Positions 1-6,704 of a stretch of 26,685 nucleotides of DNA are shown here, piece by piece. The stretch's first letter is position 1; each line of letters opens with the position of its first letter. Source of the DNA: RGIG3528 sp964653855 (lineage in GTDB: Bacteria > Bacillota > Clostridia > Lachnospirales > Lachnospiraceae). The translations under genes were made by a program, and so were the position numbers. Location of the stretch: the NCBI GenBank assembly GCA_964653855.1, contig CAZZFV010000029.1, forward strand, positions 1-26,685, given 5' to 3'. A model generated the notes under the pieces. It saw nothing but the letters and a program-made list of their open reading frames with translations, ran no database searches and was not told the origin of the DNA.

Positions 1-81
1 TTTTCATGGGATTTATTTTCTTCATGAAACCGAATAAGTTTTTTTACGTTTATCCATATGGCGGACGAAATTTGTTTTTCG

Positions 82-110
82 TTGACATAAAAGGACATTA
101 CATTTAAAAT
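82..110 (+). promoter_or_regulatory. Sigma-A-type promoter for the trigger-factor-like lipoprotein gene
   Basis: The -35 box TTGACA (82-87) is followed by a 17-base spacer and the -10 box TAAAAT (105-110). This is an almost perfect vegetative promoter. It would give a 5' leader of about 180 bases before the ATG at 297. Bases 1-81 hold no gene that I can recognise. Confidence 0.75.
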
Positions 111-133
111 TACAATTTGAATGCGGCGTTCGG

Positions 134-172
134 CTATAAAGTCGTAAACATTTACATTCACAGACTTTATAG
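134..172 (+). promoter_or_regulatory. Inverted repeat in the 5' leader of the lipoprotein gene
   Basis: A perfect 10-bp inverted repeat, CTATAAAGTC (134-143) and GACTTTATAG (163-172), is separated by 19 bases. It begins some 20 bases downstream of the predicted start site, so it would form a stem-loop in the leader RNA or an operator in DNA. No U-tract follows, so it does not look like a terminator. The function is unknown. Confidence 0.4.
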
Positions 173-296
173 ATTAAGACACGAGCTTTATTTTGCCATC
201 CACATTCAAGTCATAGGCATCATGGATAGTGTCAACTTATTTAAGCACAACCAAAATGAAATTTCATCGCCAATTATTCATTAAAAGGAAGAAGAT

Positions 297-1472
297 ATGA
301 AGAAGAAGCTTTCAATTTTATTTTTAACACTCATTGCATTTGCCGCATTTTCGGCATGCACTAATTCCGAACCTAACACTCCCGCTACTCCCACACCGAC
401 GGAAATCGTATTTGCGACGGCTACACCGTCTCCTATTCCTACCGCAACAAACACACCCACGCCCACTTTCACACCGTCTCCAACGCCCACACCCACCGAG
501 ATTCCGGTAATTGTGACCGACGAAACAGAAAACACAACCGTCTTCCTCGGCGAATACAAGGGGCTCGTTTTAAATCCCGTTACGGATGCGGAAGTTGACG
601 AAAATATAACCGCCGTTCTTTACGATTATGCAACCGATGAGGAAGTGGATCGCGAATCGAAGCTCGGTGACATTGTTTACATTTATTTTGTGGGAAAAAT
701 CGACGGCGTCGAATTTGAAGGCGGCTCTTACACGGAAGGCGCAGGATACGAGCTTACGCTTGGTTCCGGCACATTTATCGACGGATTTGAAGATCAGCTT
801 GTGGGTAAAAAGAAAGATGACACATGCGTTGTAACGATTACCTTCCCCGCCGACTATGCCGCAACAGATTTGGCGGGAAAAACAGCAGAATTTGATGTTA
901 CAATAAATCACGTATGCGAGCTTATGGTTCCGACACTTACCGACGAATTTGTAAAAGAAAATCTCGGATTTGAAACAGCAGAAGAATATAGGGCAAACGT
1001 AAAAGCAAATTTGTCCGCATCCGCTTACGAAAACCAAATCCTTGAATACCTTTCGGAAACAAGAATCGAAAATCTCCCCGCTTCCGAAATCACGGCATAT
1101 TCCGACCAAATGTATAGTTTTTATTATCGTAACGCGCTTATTTATTCGGCTTATTTAAATCTCGACATCAACACAACGCTTAATTACTATTACGGTGTCG
1201 AGTCTCCCGAAGTGCTCCGTGAGGTTACAGATTTCATAGCACCCACGCAAGTCAAATATAACCACATTTATAAGGCAATCGCAATAAACGAAGGAATTTC
1301 GATCTCCGATGACGACATGAACACCTGGGTGGACAATCACATGTCGGAATTCGGCTATTCCGACAGAGACGGATTTATATCGGCTTACGGAAAAGAATAT
1401 GCAAGAAGCCTTTATATAAATGAAACCGTTTACAATATGATTTTGGAAAACGCGGTTGTAAAAGCAAATTAA
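297..1472 (+). CDS. Lipid-anchored trigger-factor-like peptidyl-prolyl isomerase
   Basis: The 391-residue product begins with a lipoprotein signal peptide: a KKK n-region, a hydrophobic core and the lipobox FSAC with Cys21. A Thr/Pro-rich linker follows (about 22-70, many TP repeats). Next comes an FKBP-type isomerase domain (about 115-207) containing GDIVYIYFVGKIDG and an internal GSGTFIDGFEDQLVG segment typical of trigger factor. Residues about 210-391 resemble the helical trigger factor C-terminal chaperone domain (LTDEFVKENLGFETAEEY). The ribosome-binding N-terminal domain of cytosolic trigger factor is absent. I infer an exported, membrane-tethered folding helper, comparable in role to PrsA. 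The ATG at 297 has the Shine-Dalgarno AAAAGGAAG just upstream. The gene points towards oriC, unlike all its neighbours. It is not the cytosolic tig gene. Confidence 0.85.
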   Translation: MKKKLSILFLTLIAFAAFSACTNSEPNTPATPTPTEIVFATATPSPIPTATNTPTPTFTPSPTPTPTEIPVIVTDETENTTVFLGEYKGLVLNPVTDAEVDENITAVLYDYATDEEVDRESKLGDIVYIYFVGKIDGVEFEGGSYTEGAGYELTLGSGTFIDGFEDQLVGKKKDDTCVVTITFPADYAATDLAGKTAEFDVTINHVCELMVPTLTDEFVKENLGFETAEEYRANVKANLSASAYENQILEYLSETRIENLPASEITAYSDQMYSFYYRNALIYSAYLNLDINTTLNYYYGVESPEVLREVTDFIAPTQVKYNHIYKAIAINEGISISDDDMNTWVDNHMSEFGYSDRDGFISAYGKEYARSLYINETVYNMILENAVVKAN

Positions 1473-1534
1473 ATAATGTCCGCAAACGAGTTAAATCTCA
1501 AGCAATTCATGCATACGCGTGTCACAAAACTCAT

Positions 1535-1575
1535 CAAAAAAAGTCGATACATATCGGTACCGACTTTTTTATTTG
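1535..1575. terminator. Bidirectional intrinsic terminator between convergent genes
   Basis: AAAAAAGTCG (1537-1546) pairs with CGACTTTTTT (1561-1570), and the stem continues inward with one A-C mismatch. A-runs on the left and T-runs on the right make it a usable terminator on both strands. It lies between the plus-strand lipoprotein gene and the end of the minus-strand flavin reductase gene, so it probably serves both. Confidence 0.8.
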
Positions 1576-1615
1576 TCCTTTTCCACAAAATATCCATGCC
1601 TTCCGGTGCATTCAA

Positions 1616-2188
1616 TTACTTTTCCTTCTTCACCGAATACCCGAATCTTCCGATACTTTCCCCAAGCGATCTGTATTCTCCGTGGCAATAGCTTGTGAGA
1701 TTCGCTTTATTAAGCATCAATTTTCCGTTTTGGTCCATGTATTTTTCGGACGCTCTCACCTTTACGATTTCCGCAATAAACATCGTATGGCTTCCGAGGA
1801 AGCGGCTATCAACAACCTTACACTCAATGTTTAACGGGCTCTCCTTAACACCGGGTGCGTTTACAATGATTGATTTTTCGGGAGTCAGATTCATTTCCTT
1901 AAACTTATCGTAATCTCTTCCCGATCTCACGCCGCACCAGTCGGTTGCATATGTTAAATTTTTGTCAACCAAGTTTATTACAAACTCACCCGTTTCCTTG
2001 ATTATATCATGCGAATACCTGTCAGGTCTCACCGATATCGAAACCATCGGCGGATCACTGTTTATCGTTCCCGCCCATGCAAGCGTTATGAGGTTCGGCT
2101 TTTCGTTGGGTCTGCAAGAGCTCACAAGCACCACAGGCAGCGGAAAAAGCATATTCCCCGGCTTAAATTCTATTTTTCCCATAATCAT
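1616..2188 (-). CDS. Flavin reductase-like FMN-binding protein (flavoredoxin family)
   Basis: The 190-residue protein has the flavin reductase-like split-barrel fold signature. It opens with a segment ending LFPLPVVLVSS, then NLITLAWAGTINSDPPMVSISVRPDRYSHDII and a FVINL strand, matching flavoredoxin-type FMN-binding proteins of anaerobes. These bind FMN and act as electron carriers or NAD(P)H:flavin reductases; the substrate cannot be told from sequence. Its first ATG (2186-2188) overlaps the stop of the upstream TSCPD gene in an ATGA arrangement. A second ATG two codons later (2180-2182) is better spaced from the Shine-Dalgarno AAGGG, so either start is possible. It is the last gene of the DUF3881-TSCPD-flavin reductase cluster and ends before the terminator at 1535-1575. 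Confidence 0.85.
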   Translation of the reverse strand: MIMGKIEFKPGNMLFPLPVVLVSSCRPNEKPNLITLAWAGTINSDPPMVSISVRPDRYSHDIIKETGEFVINLVDKNLTYATDWCGVRSGRDYDKFKEMNLTPEKSIIVNAPGVKESPLNIECKVVDSRFLGSHTMFIAEIVKVRASEKYMDQNGKLMLNKANLTSYCHGEYRSLGESIGRFGYSVKKEK

Positions 2189-2439
2189 TCACCCTTCATC
2201 GCATTTTCAACCGCGATTGCGAACTGATTCGGACAGGAATTGTCACCTCTGCACTCAATTCCCTTTAAAAGCGAAATTATTTCTTCCGCTTTTCTCCCGT
2301 TTGCAAGTCTTGCAACGCCCTGTGTGTTTCCCTTGCATCCGCCCACGAATTCAACGTTCTTTACGATTCCGTCCTCAAGGTCAAAATGAATTTCCTTTGA
2401 GCAAACGCCCTTTGTTTTGTAATCAACATGCTTTGTCAT
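2185..2439 (-). CDS. TSCPD domain protein (TIGR03905-like)
   Basis: This small 84-residue protein contains a TSCPD domain, named for a conserved motif also found near the C terminus of some adenosylcobalamin-dependent ribonucleotide reductases. Visible elements are GVCSKEIHFDL, FVGGCKGNTQGVARL, the pair of cysteines in IECRGDNSCPNQFA, and AIAVENA near the end. The spaced Cys residues suggest metal or redox chemistry, but no biochemical role is established that I know of. The ATG has GGAG eight bases upstream, lying in the end of the preceding gene. It overlaps the flavin reductase gene by four bases, so the two are very likely translated together. Confidence 0.85.
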   Translation of the reverse strand: MTKHVDYKTKGVCSKEIHFDLEDGIVKNVEFVGGCKGNTQGVARLANGRKAEEIISLLKGIECRGDNSCPNQFAIAVENAMKGE

Positions 2440-2440
2440 C

Positions 2441-3373
2441 TTATACTCTCCAATCTATCCAACCCTGCAGCGATATTTTTCCCACAAATCTTCTTCCGAT
2501 TTCGGGCTCGCCGACAAGTGCGTTCTTATTTATGCATATATCGATATTATAATCGAATTCCGTACAACAAACCCTGAAAATATACACTTTTTCACCGCTT
2601 ACGCCGTTTTCCTGTTCGTTTATTTCCAAAATTTTTCCGATAATCTCATACGCATCTTCCCGGTAATACGTGTCACAGTCTCCGATAAGCGAAGTGAGCA
2701 TCGTATCGATTACGGAATAAGCGTTCTCCGTTTTTATGCGTTCCCTGTATTCGTCTTCCGTTTTCTTAACTCTTTCGTCATACGGAATCACCGCGAGCTC
2801 CGGATTTTCCCCGCGTTTATTTTTAAATATCTCGGGCGACAAACCTCTGTTCCCGCCCATTCCCGTCGCTTTTTCTCGTGCAACAAGTTCTTTTTTATAT
2901 ACAAGCTCCGTTGACGGAAGAATAATTTTCCCCGTCTTTGCCATTCCCGAAAACCTGACAGGGTAAATATTATGCCTCGAATATTCAAAACCCTTCGAAT
3001 CGATAAACCTGTTTTGAATAAAAAATGTCATAATATTTTGCGAAATCGGAGAATAAATTTCCCCGATGTATTCTTCCTCGTCAATCATCCCGGGACGAAT
3101 CGTCAAAAGCCCACACAACGTAACATTCTTGCTCACATGAACGGGATAATAGCGTTTTATCTCGGCTTTACGCTTTTCCACATCTTTTCCGCCGCGGACT
3201 ATAAGTCCCGTTCCCGGCATAAACTCGCAATAAAATTCCGCATCTTTCATTTCTTTTCCCGTTTCGCGGAGTTCCGTCGTTGTTATATTGTGCATCGCAA
3301 GAGTGACGATATCTTTTTCCTCTTTTTCGCTTTTTGCGTTACTGAATCCTATTTCACTGAAATCTACTTTCAC
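2441..3373 (-). CDS. DUF3881 family protein of unknown function
   Basis: The reading frame resembles DUF3881 proteins, a roughly 300-residue family that I associate with Lachnospiraceae. It has an N-terminal KVDFSEIGFSN segment and a C-terminal stretch with VCCTEFDYNIDICINKNAL, GEPEIGRRFVGKI and LQGWIDW. No signal peptide or membrane segment is visible, so it is probably cytosolic. A TTG at 3394 could extend it by seven residues. I prefer the GTG at 3373 because GGAAAGG sits six bases upstream and because family members begin about ten residues before the Gly-Phe pair. This gives 310 residues. The stop is one base from the TSCPD start, so it heads a three-gene cluster. Function is unknown; the family call is from memory of the motifs. 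Confidence 0.75.
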   Translation of the reverse strand: MKVDFSEIGFSNAKSEKEEKDIVTLAMHNITTTELRETGKEMKDAEFYCEFMPGTGLIVRGGKDVEKRKAEIKRYYPVHVSKNVTLCGLLTIRPGMIDEEEYIGEIYSPISQNIMTFFIQNRFIDSKGFEYSRHNIYPVRFSGMAKTGKIILPSTELVYKKELVAREKATGMGGNRGLSPEIFKNKRGENPELAVIPYDERVKKTEDEYRERIKTENAYSVIDTMLTSLIGDCDTYYREDAYEIIGKILEINEQENGVSGEKVYIFRVCCTEFDYNIDICINKNALVGEPEIGRRFVGKISLQGWIDWRV

Positions 3374-3413
3374 CTTTCGCCTTTCCGATAACAAGTATCA
3401 AGTTAAATACCAA

Positions 3414-3465
3414 CCTTAACTCTCAGCCTTAACTCTCAGCCTTAACTCTCAGCCCTAACTGTCAA
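3414..3465. repeat. 13-bp tandem repeat downstream of the HD-GYP gene
   Basis: Three exact head-to-tail copies of CCTTAACTCTCAG (3414-3426, 3427-3439, 3440-3452) are followed by a degenerate copy (3453-3465). Read on the minus strand the array starts just after the HD-GYP stop codon and runs towards the DUF3881 gene. The repeat lies directly beside the assembly gap and may have caused the assembly break. Confidence 0.85.
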
Positions 3466-3506
3466 CCCTTACACCCCGTAATTTTCTTCCGTATCCACAA
3501 TAAACA

Positions 3507-3606
3507 NNNNNNNNNNNNNNNNNNNNNNNNNNNNNNNNNNNNNNNNNNNNNNNNNNNNNNNNNNNNNNNNNNNNNNNNNNNNNNNNNNNNNNNNNNNNNN
3601 NNNNNN
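3507..3606. other. Assembly gap of 100 N flanked by an identical 55-base sequence
   Basis: Bases 3507-3606 are exactly 100 N, a conventional placeholder for a gap of unknown size. The 55 bases before it (3452-3506) are identical to the 55 bases after it (3607-3661). Those bases cover the 3' end of the HD-GYP gene. The simplest reading is two contig ends that overlap by 55 bases, a common assembler k-mer length, and were not merged. True missing sequence may therefore be nil or only more tandem repeat. Confidence 0.9.
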
Positions 3607-3623
3607 GCCCTAACTGTCAACCC

Positions 3624-4700
3624 TTACACCCCGTAATTTTCTTCCGTATCCACAATAAACACGGTAAGTTCTTCCGCAAGATCGATTATCTCATCTTTTA
3701 TTTTCTTTTCACCATCCGACTCAACATCAAGTTTTTTGAGCACCGGTCTTGTCGGACAGCCGTTGTTTTGTCCGGTTACTATGCATGTGTCTCCGGTATT
3801 TGTGATAACAATCGTCCCTGTCGGATATACGGCAATCGACTCACTGAATTTTTTTGCAAGTTTCATATCAAACTTTGTGCCGGCGTTTCCCATGATATAT
3901 TCCATGGCTTCATACACTTTGAGTCTTTTTGTTAAATTACCGTAAATCATGCAATCAAACGCATCACATATCGCCACAAGCCTTACTTCCTGCGAAATCG
4001 CATCACTTTTTAATTTGCTCGGATATCCGCTTCCGTCAAGCCTTTCATGGTGATAAAGTATGATTTCCTTTGATGTTTTCGTAAGCCACTCCTGCCGTTC
4101 CACATTCAAATATCCGTAAACGACATGCCTTTTTATTTCGGATTTTAACGCCCCTTCCATATCTTCCGGTTTAAGGTTTTTGTAATCCGCATTTATTTCC
4201 AAAAATCCTATATCGTGGAGCAATGCTCCTATCGCGATTTCCTTTACTTTTTTTCTGGGGAACCCCGAATTTAGCGCAACCAAAATCGACAAGGCCGCCA
4301 CATTCATGCAGTGATCGCTTAAGGACCTGTCATAATTTCTCACGTTTGAAACATTATAAAGCACTTCCCCTTCGCTCAAAATCTCAATCATTATGCTTTC
4401 CGCTTTTTCGGTAACTTCCTTAAGCCTGTCAACGGGAGCATAGGAGAACGATTCCATTATATTTTTTATGGTTTTTCCGCAGCTGTCGGATATAACGCTT
4501 TCGGTAATGGATTCTTCTTTGATTTCCTTTGAGATTTCGTCTTCCACGAAAATATCTCTGATTTTTAGATCAGAGAGCTTTTTTATATATTCTTTTTTCA
4601 ATCTCGTACCGGCTGTTATGACTATAACTCCGTTCTCGCTGTAAACATCTTTCGCAAGAACTTCGTTTCCGGTTATCTTGACTGTTTGTAAGCGTCTCAA
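3624..4700 (-). CDS. HD-GYP domain protein, probable cyclic dinucleotide phosphodiesterase
   Basis: The 358-residue protein has an N-terminal region of about 115 residues followed by an HD-GYP domain. Visible metal-site residues are His130 (SDHCMNVA), His162-Asp163 (LLHDIG), His192, and His217-His218 in the family signature YHHERLDGSGYP. The later Asp pair in AICDAFD is also present. HD-GYP proteins hydrolyse cyclic di-GMP. Phe follows HDIG where Lys is usual, so activity is likely but not certain. There is no signal peptide or membrane segment. The start is TTG at 4698-4700, chosen because GGAGG (4710-4714) lies nine bases upstream. The C-terminal 38 bases plus the stop are duplicated on the far side of the assembly gap; only the copy at 3624-3661 is joined to the gene. 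Confidence 0.88.
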   Translation of the reverse strand: MRRLQTVKITGNEVLAKDVYSENGVIVITAGTRLKKEYIKKLSDLKIRDIFVEDEISKEIKEESITESVISDSCGKTIKNIMESFSYAPVDRLKEVTEKAESIMIEILSEGEVLYNVSNVRNYDRSLSDHCMNVAALSILVALNSGFPRKKVKEIAIGALLHDIGFLEINADYKNLKPEDMEGALKSEIKRHVVYGYLNVERQEWLTKTSKEIILYHHERLDGSGYPSKLKSDAISQEVRLVAICDAFDCMIYGNLTKRLKVYEAMEYIMGNAGTKFDMKLAKKFSESIAVYPTGTIVITNTGDTCIVTGQNNGCPTRPVLKKLDVESDGEKKIKDEIIDLAEELTVFIVDTEENYGV

Positions 4701-4715
4701 AAGTAAAGTCCTCCG

Positions 4716-4750
4716 TAAATTTTAAAACCGTCCCCTTGCTTTAAAATTTA
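4716..4750. promoter_or_regulatory. AT-rich inverted repeat upstream of the HD-GYP gene
   Basis: An 11-bp perfect inverted repeat, TAAATTTTAAA (4716-4726) and TTTAAAATTTA (4740-4750), is spaced by 13 bases. It lies just before the Shine-Dalgarno of the HD-GYP gene. It could be an operator or an RNA stem in the leader. I could not define a convincing promoter here. Confidence 0.35.
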
Positions 4751-4823
4751 ACACTGTCCTTTGAAATTCAATCTTTTTCTTCAGGTTTCACCCTTGCCAT
4801 TCGGGAATCAGCCTCGTATTCTA

Positions 4824-4873
4824 ACGTATCTTCACGTATCTTCACATGCCTTTACGTGTCTTCACGTATTCAC
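4824..4873. repeat. 10-bp tandem repeat downstream of parB
   Basis: Five consecutive 10-base units occur: ACGTATCTTC twice exactly (4824-4843), then ACATGCCTTT, ACGTGTCTTC and ACGTATTCAC. The array begins about 10 bases after the parB stop codon when read on the minus strand. The period of 10 is close to one DNA helical turn. Confidence 0.75.
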
Positions 4874-4882
4874 ACGAAACCT

Positions 4883-5773
4883 CTATCTCAGCCCGTAAAT
4901 CATATCAATAATTCTGTCAAGTTCTTCCATCGAATAATATTCGATTTCTATCTTACCGCTTTTTTCGTTCTTTTTCTTGATTTCAACCTTGGTACCGAGA
5001 ATATCCTTCATTTTGTTCTCCGCATCAAGATATGCGCGTGATTTTTCGTTATCTTTTTTCTTTTTTTCTTCCTTTTTGCCGGTCTCTTTTTCTTCCTTGT
5101 ATTCGTTTACAAGTTTTTCAAGCTCTCTTACGCTCAGATGCTCGTCCGACACACGCATTGCATACTCAAACTGCTTTCCTGCGTCATCGATTCCGAGTAG
5201 CGTTCTTCCGTGTCCTTCCGAAATTATTCCCGCCGCAACCATTTGCCTTACTTCTTCCGAGAGTTTCAAAAGTCTCATCGAATTTGTTATTGTGCTTCTT
5301 TGCTTTGAAACTTTAGCGGCAACCTCGTCCTGCTTAAGATTATACACATCAATGAGCTTTTGATAGGCAAGCGCTTCTTCAATCGGATTTAAGTCCTGTC
5401 TTTGAATGTTTTCGAGAAGTGCGATGACAAACACGTCATTATCCGCAAAATCCTTCACAACGACGGGTACTTCCTTGAGTCCCGCTATTCTTGCGGCTCT
5501 GAATCTTCTTTCGCCCGCAATTATTTCATATCTTGAGCCTTTTTTTTGCACGACAAGCGGCTCTATTATCCCGTATTGCTTTATTGAATCCGCAAGCTCC
5601 ATGAGTTTATCTTCGTCAAAATTTGTACGGGGCTGATTTCTGTTGGGTTCGATATCGTTTATCGAGATTTTTGTTTCCTGCTCGCTGTATTTTGACGGGA
5701 TTTTCCCTTCGTTCACGTATTCATCGGTAATCAGGCTGTCAAGTCCGCTTCCGAGTCCTCTTTTATGCGCCAT
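4883..5773 (-). CDS. parB: Chromosome partitioning protein ParB (Spo0J)
   Basis: The 296-residue protein is a full-length ParB, the CTP-dependent clamp that loads at parS and spreads along origin DNA. It starts MAHKRGLGSGLDSLI, a typical ParA-interacting N terminus. It has the CTP-binding box GERRFRAA (about 87-94) and the ENIQRQDLNPIEEA motif (about 121-134). A helix-turn-helix follows (about 147-168), then a lysine/glutamate-rich linker (about 220-245) and a C-terminal dimerisation domain. The Shine-Dalgarno AAGGGGG lies just upstream of the ATG. Two parS sites are present in the window at 6679-6694 and 8415-8430. The parA-parB spacer consists largely of duplicated parA 3' sequence. Confidence 0.97.
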   Translation of the reverse strand: MAHKRGLGSGLDSLITDEYVNEGKIPSKYSEQETKISINDIEPNRNQPRTNFDEDKLMELADSIKQYGIIEPLVVQKKGSRYEIIAGERRFRAARIAGLKEVPVVVKDFADNDVFVIALLENIQRQDLNPIEEALAYQKLIDVYNLKQDEVAAKVSKQRSTITNSMRLLKLSEEVRQMVAAGIISEGHGRTLLGIDDAGKQFEYAMRVSDEHLSVRELEKLVNEYKEEKETGKKEEKKKKDNEKSRAYLDAENKMKDILGTKVEIKKKNEKSGKIEIEYYSMEELDRIIDMIYGLR

Positions 5774-5786
5774 TTTATCCCCCTTT

Positions 5787-5912
5787 TTAATACTTTTTTC
5801 TCGTGTTCTGTTCCGGCACCTTCACCGCTTAATACCGGTTTCTTTTGTTCTGTTCCGGCACCTTCACCGCTTAATACCATTTCCTTTTATTCTGTTCCAT
5901 TACTTCCACCGC
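5787..5912. repeat. 42-bp triplicate of the parA 3' end including its stop codon
   Basis: Three head-to-tail 42-base units occur: 5871-5912 (the true 3' end of parA), 5829-5870 and 5787-5828. Read on the minus strand in the parA frame, each unit is 14 codons ending in TAA. The translations are AVEVMEQNKRKWY, AVKVPEQNKRNRY and AVKVPEQNTRKKY. Units two and three share 32 identical bases (5805-5836 and 5847-5878). The array fills nearly all of the parA-parB spacer. Confidence 0.9.
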
Positions 5913-6647
5913 CAGCTGCCTATAACTTTCGGCGCCCGCCGACTTTGAATCGTAAACGGTTATCGGAAGTCCGTGGCTCGGTGCTTCCGCAAGGCGAACA
6001 TTTCTCGGAATCATCGTTTTATATATATGCTGCTTTAAGTTCTTTTTTACGTTATCCACAACCTGAACCGAGAGATTTGTTCTCGAATCATACATCGTAA
6101 ACACGATTCCCTCTATCTCAAGTTCCGGATTAAGTCTCTTTTGAACAAGATCTATCGTTCTGAAAAGCTGCGACAAGCCTTCGAGCGCATAAAACTCGCA
6201 TTGCACGGGAATCAAAATCGTGTTTGCCGTGGTCATTGCGTTAATCGTGAGAGTGTTAAGAGACGGCGGACAATCGATTATTATATAATCAAATTTGTCA
6301 CGAATCGGATCCACCGCTTTTTTTAGAATAAATTCTCTTTCATTTACACCGATAAGCTCTATTTCCGCAGCCGCCAGATCCACATCCGACGGAATTACGG
6401 TTATTCCCGCGATAGTCGACTTTACCATGACATCGTCTATTTTCACGTTTCCGAGAAACAGGTCATAAACCGTTGTTTTTAATTTTTTCTTATTTATTCC
6501 GAGTCCGGATGTTGTGTTTCCCTGCGGGTCTATGTCAAGCACCAGCACCGTGTTTCCTTTTTCCGCAAGCGCCGCCGAAAGATTTATCGCCGTTGTTGTT
6601 TTTCCGACCCCGCCTTTTTCATTTGCAATGGCTATAGTTTTTCCCAT
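5871..6647 (-). CDS. parA: Chromosome partitioning ATPase ParA (Soj)
   Basis: This is a ParA/MinD-family ATPase of 258 residues that works with ParB-parS in origin segregation and, in relatives such as Bacillus Soj, modulates DnaA. It has the deviant Walker A motif KGGVGKTT (about 11-18), Walker A' in VLVLDIDPQGN and Walker B in YIIIDCPPSL. I start it at the ATG 6645-6647, preceded by AAGGAG at a spacing of seven bases. An upstream ATG at 6695 would add sixteen residues beginning MFHVKH, but that is only the parS palindrome read as codons. No separate promoter is evident. The upstream parS leaves room for ParB autoregulation, and the response regulator ends only 57 bases away. Confidence 0.97.
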   Translation of the reverse strand: MGKTIAIANEKGGVGKTTTAINLSAALAEKGNTVLVLDIDPQGNTTSGLGINKKKLKTTVYDLFLGNVKIDDVMVKSTIAGITVIPSDVDLAAAEIELIGVNEREFILKKAVDPIRDKFDYIIIDCPPSLNTLTINAMTTANTILIPVQCEFYALEGLSQLFRTIDLVQKRLNPELEIEGIVFTMYDSRTNLSVQVVDNVKKNLKQHIYKTMIPRNVRLAEAPSHGLPITVYDSKSAGAESYRQLAVEVMEQNKRKWY

Positions 6648-6671
6648 GTTTTCTCCTTGAGTTTGTTTTCG

Positions 6672-6694
6672 TGTTTCATGTTTCACGTGAAACA
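6672..6694. promoter_or_regulatory. parS: parS site 1 with an extra half-site
   Basis: TGTTTCACGTGAAACA (6679-6694) is a perfect 16-bp palindrome and matches the Firmicute parS consensus. A further half-site TGTTTCA (6672-6678) abuts it, giving three half-sites at a seven-base spacing. The site lies between the response regulator gene and parA. Confidence 0.95.
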
Positions 6695-6704
6695 ATTAGT
6701 TTCT

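Noticed and set aside
570..1109. 179-codon minus-strand frame opposite the lipoprotein gene
   Set aside because: It has Cys/Phe-rich antisense composition, while the plus frame has clear isomerase domains.
3452..3506. Second truncated copy of the HD-GYP gene end
   Set aside because: It is identical to the real gene end on the other side of the N gap and is best explained as a contig overlap.
4824..5878. CRISPR array or mobile element as explanation of the repeats
   Set aside because: The units are contiguous without unique spacers, differ in length from site to site, and no cas, transposase or terminal repeats are present.
6052..6060. Perfect DnaA box TTATCCACA inside parA
   Set aside because: It encodes the VVDNV stretch of the ParA frame, stands alone and is about 11 kb from oriC. 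It is most likely coincidental, although a titration role cannot be excluded.
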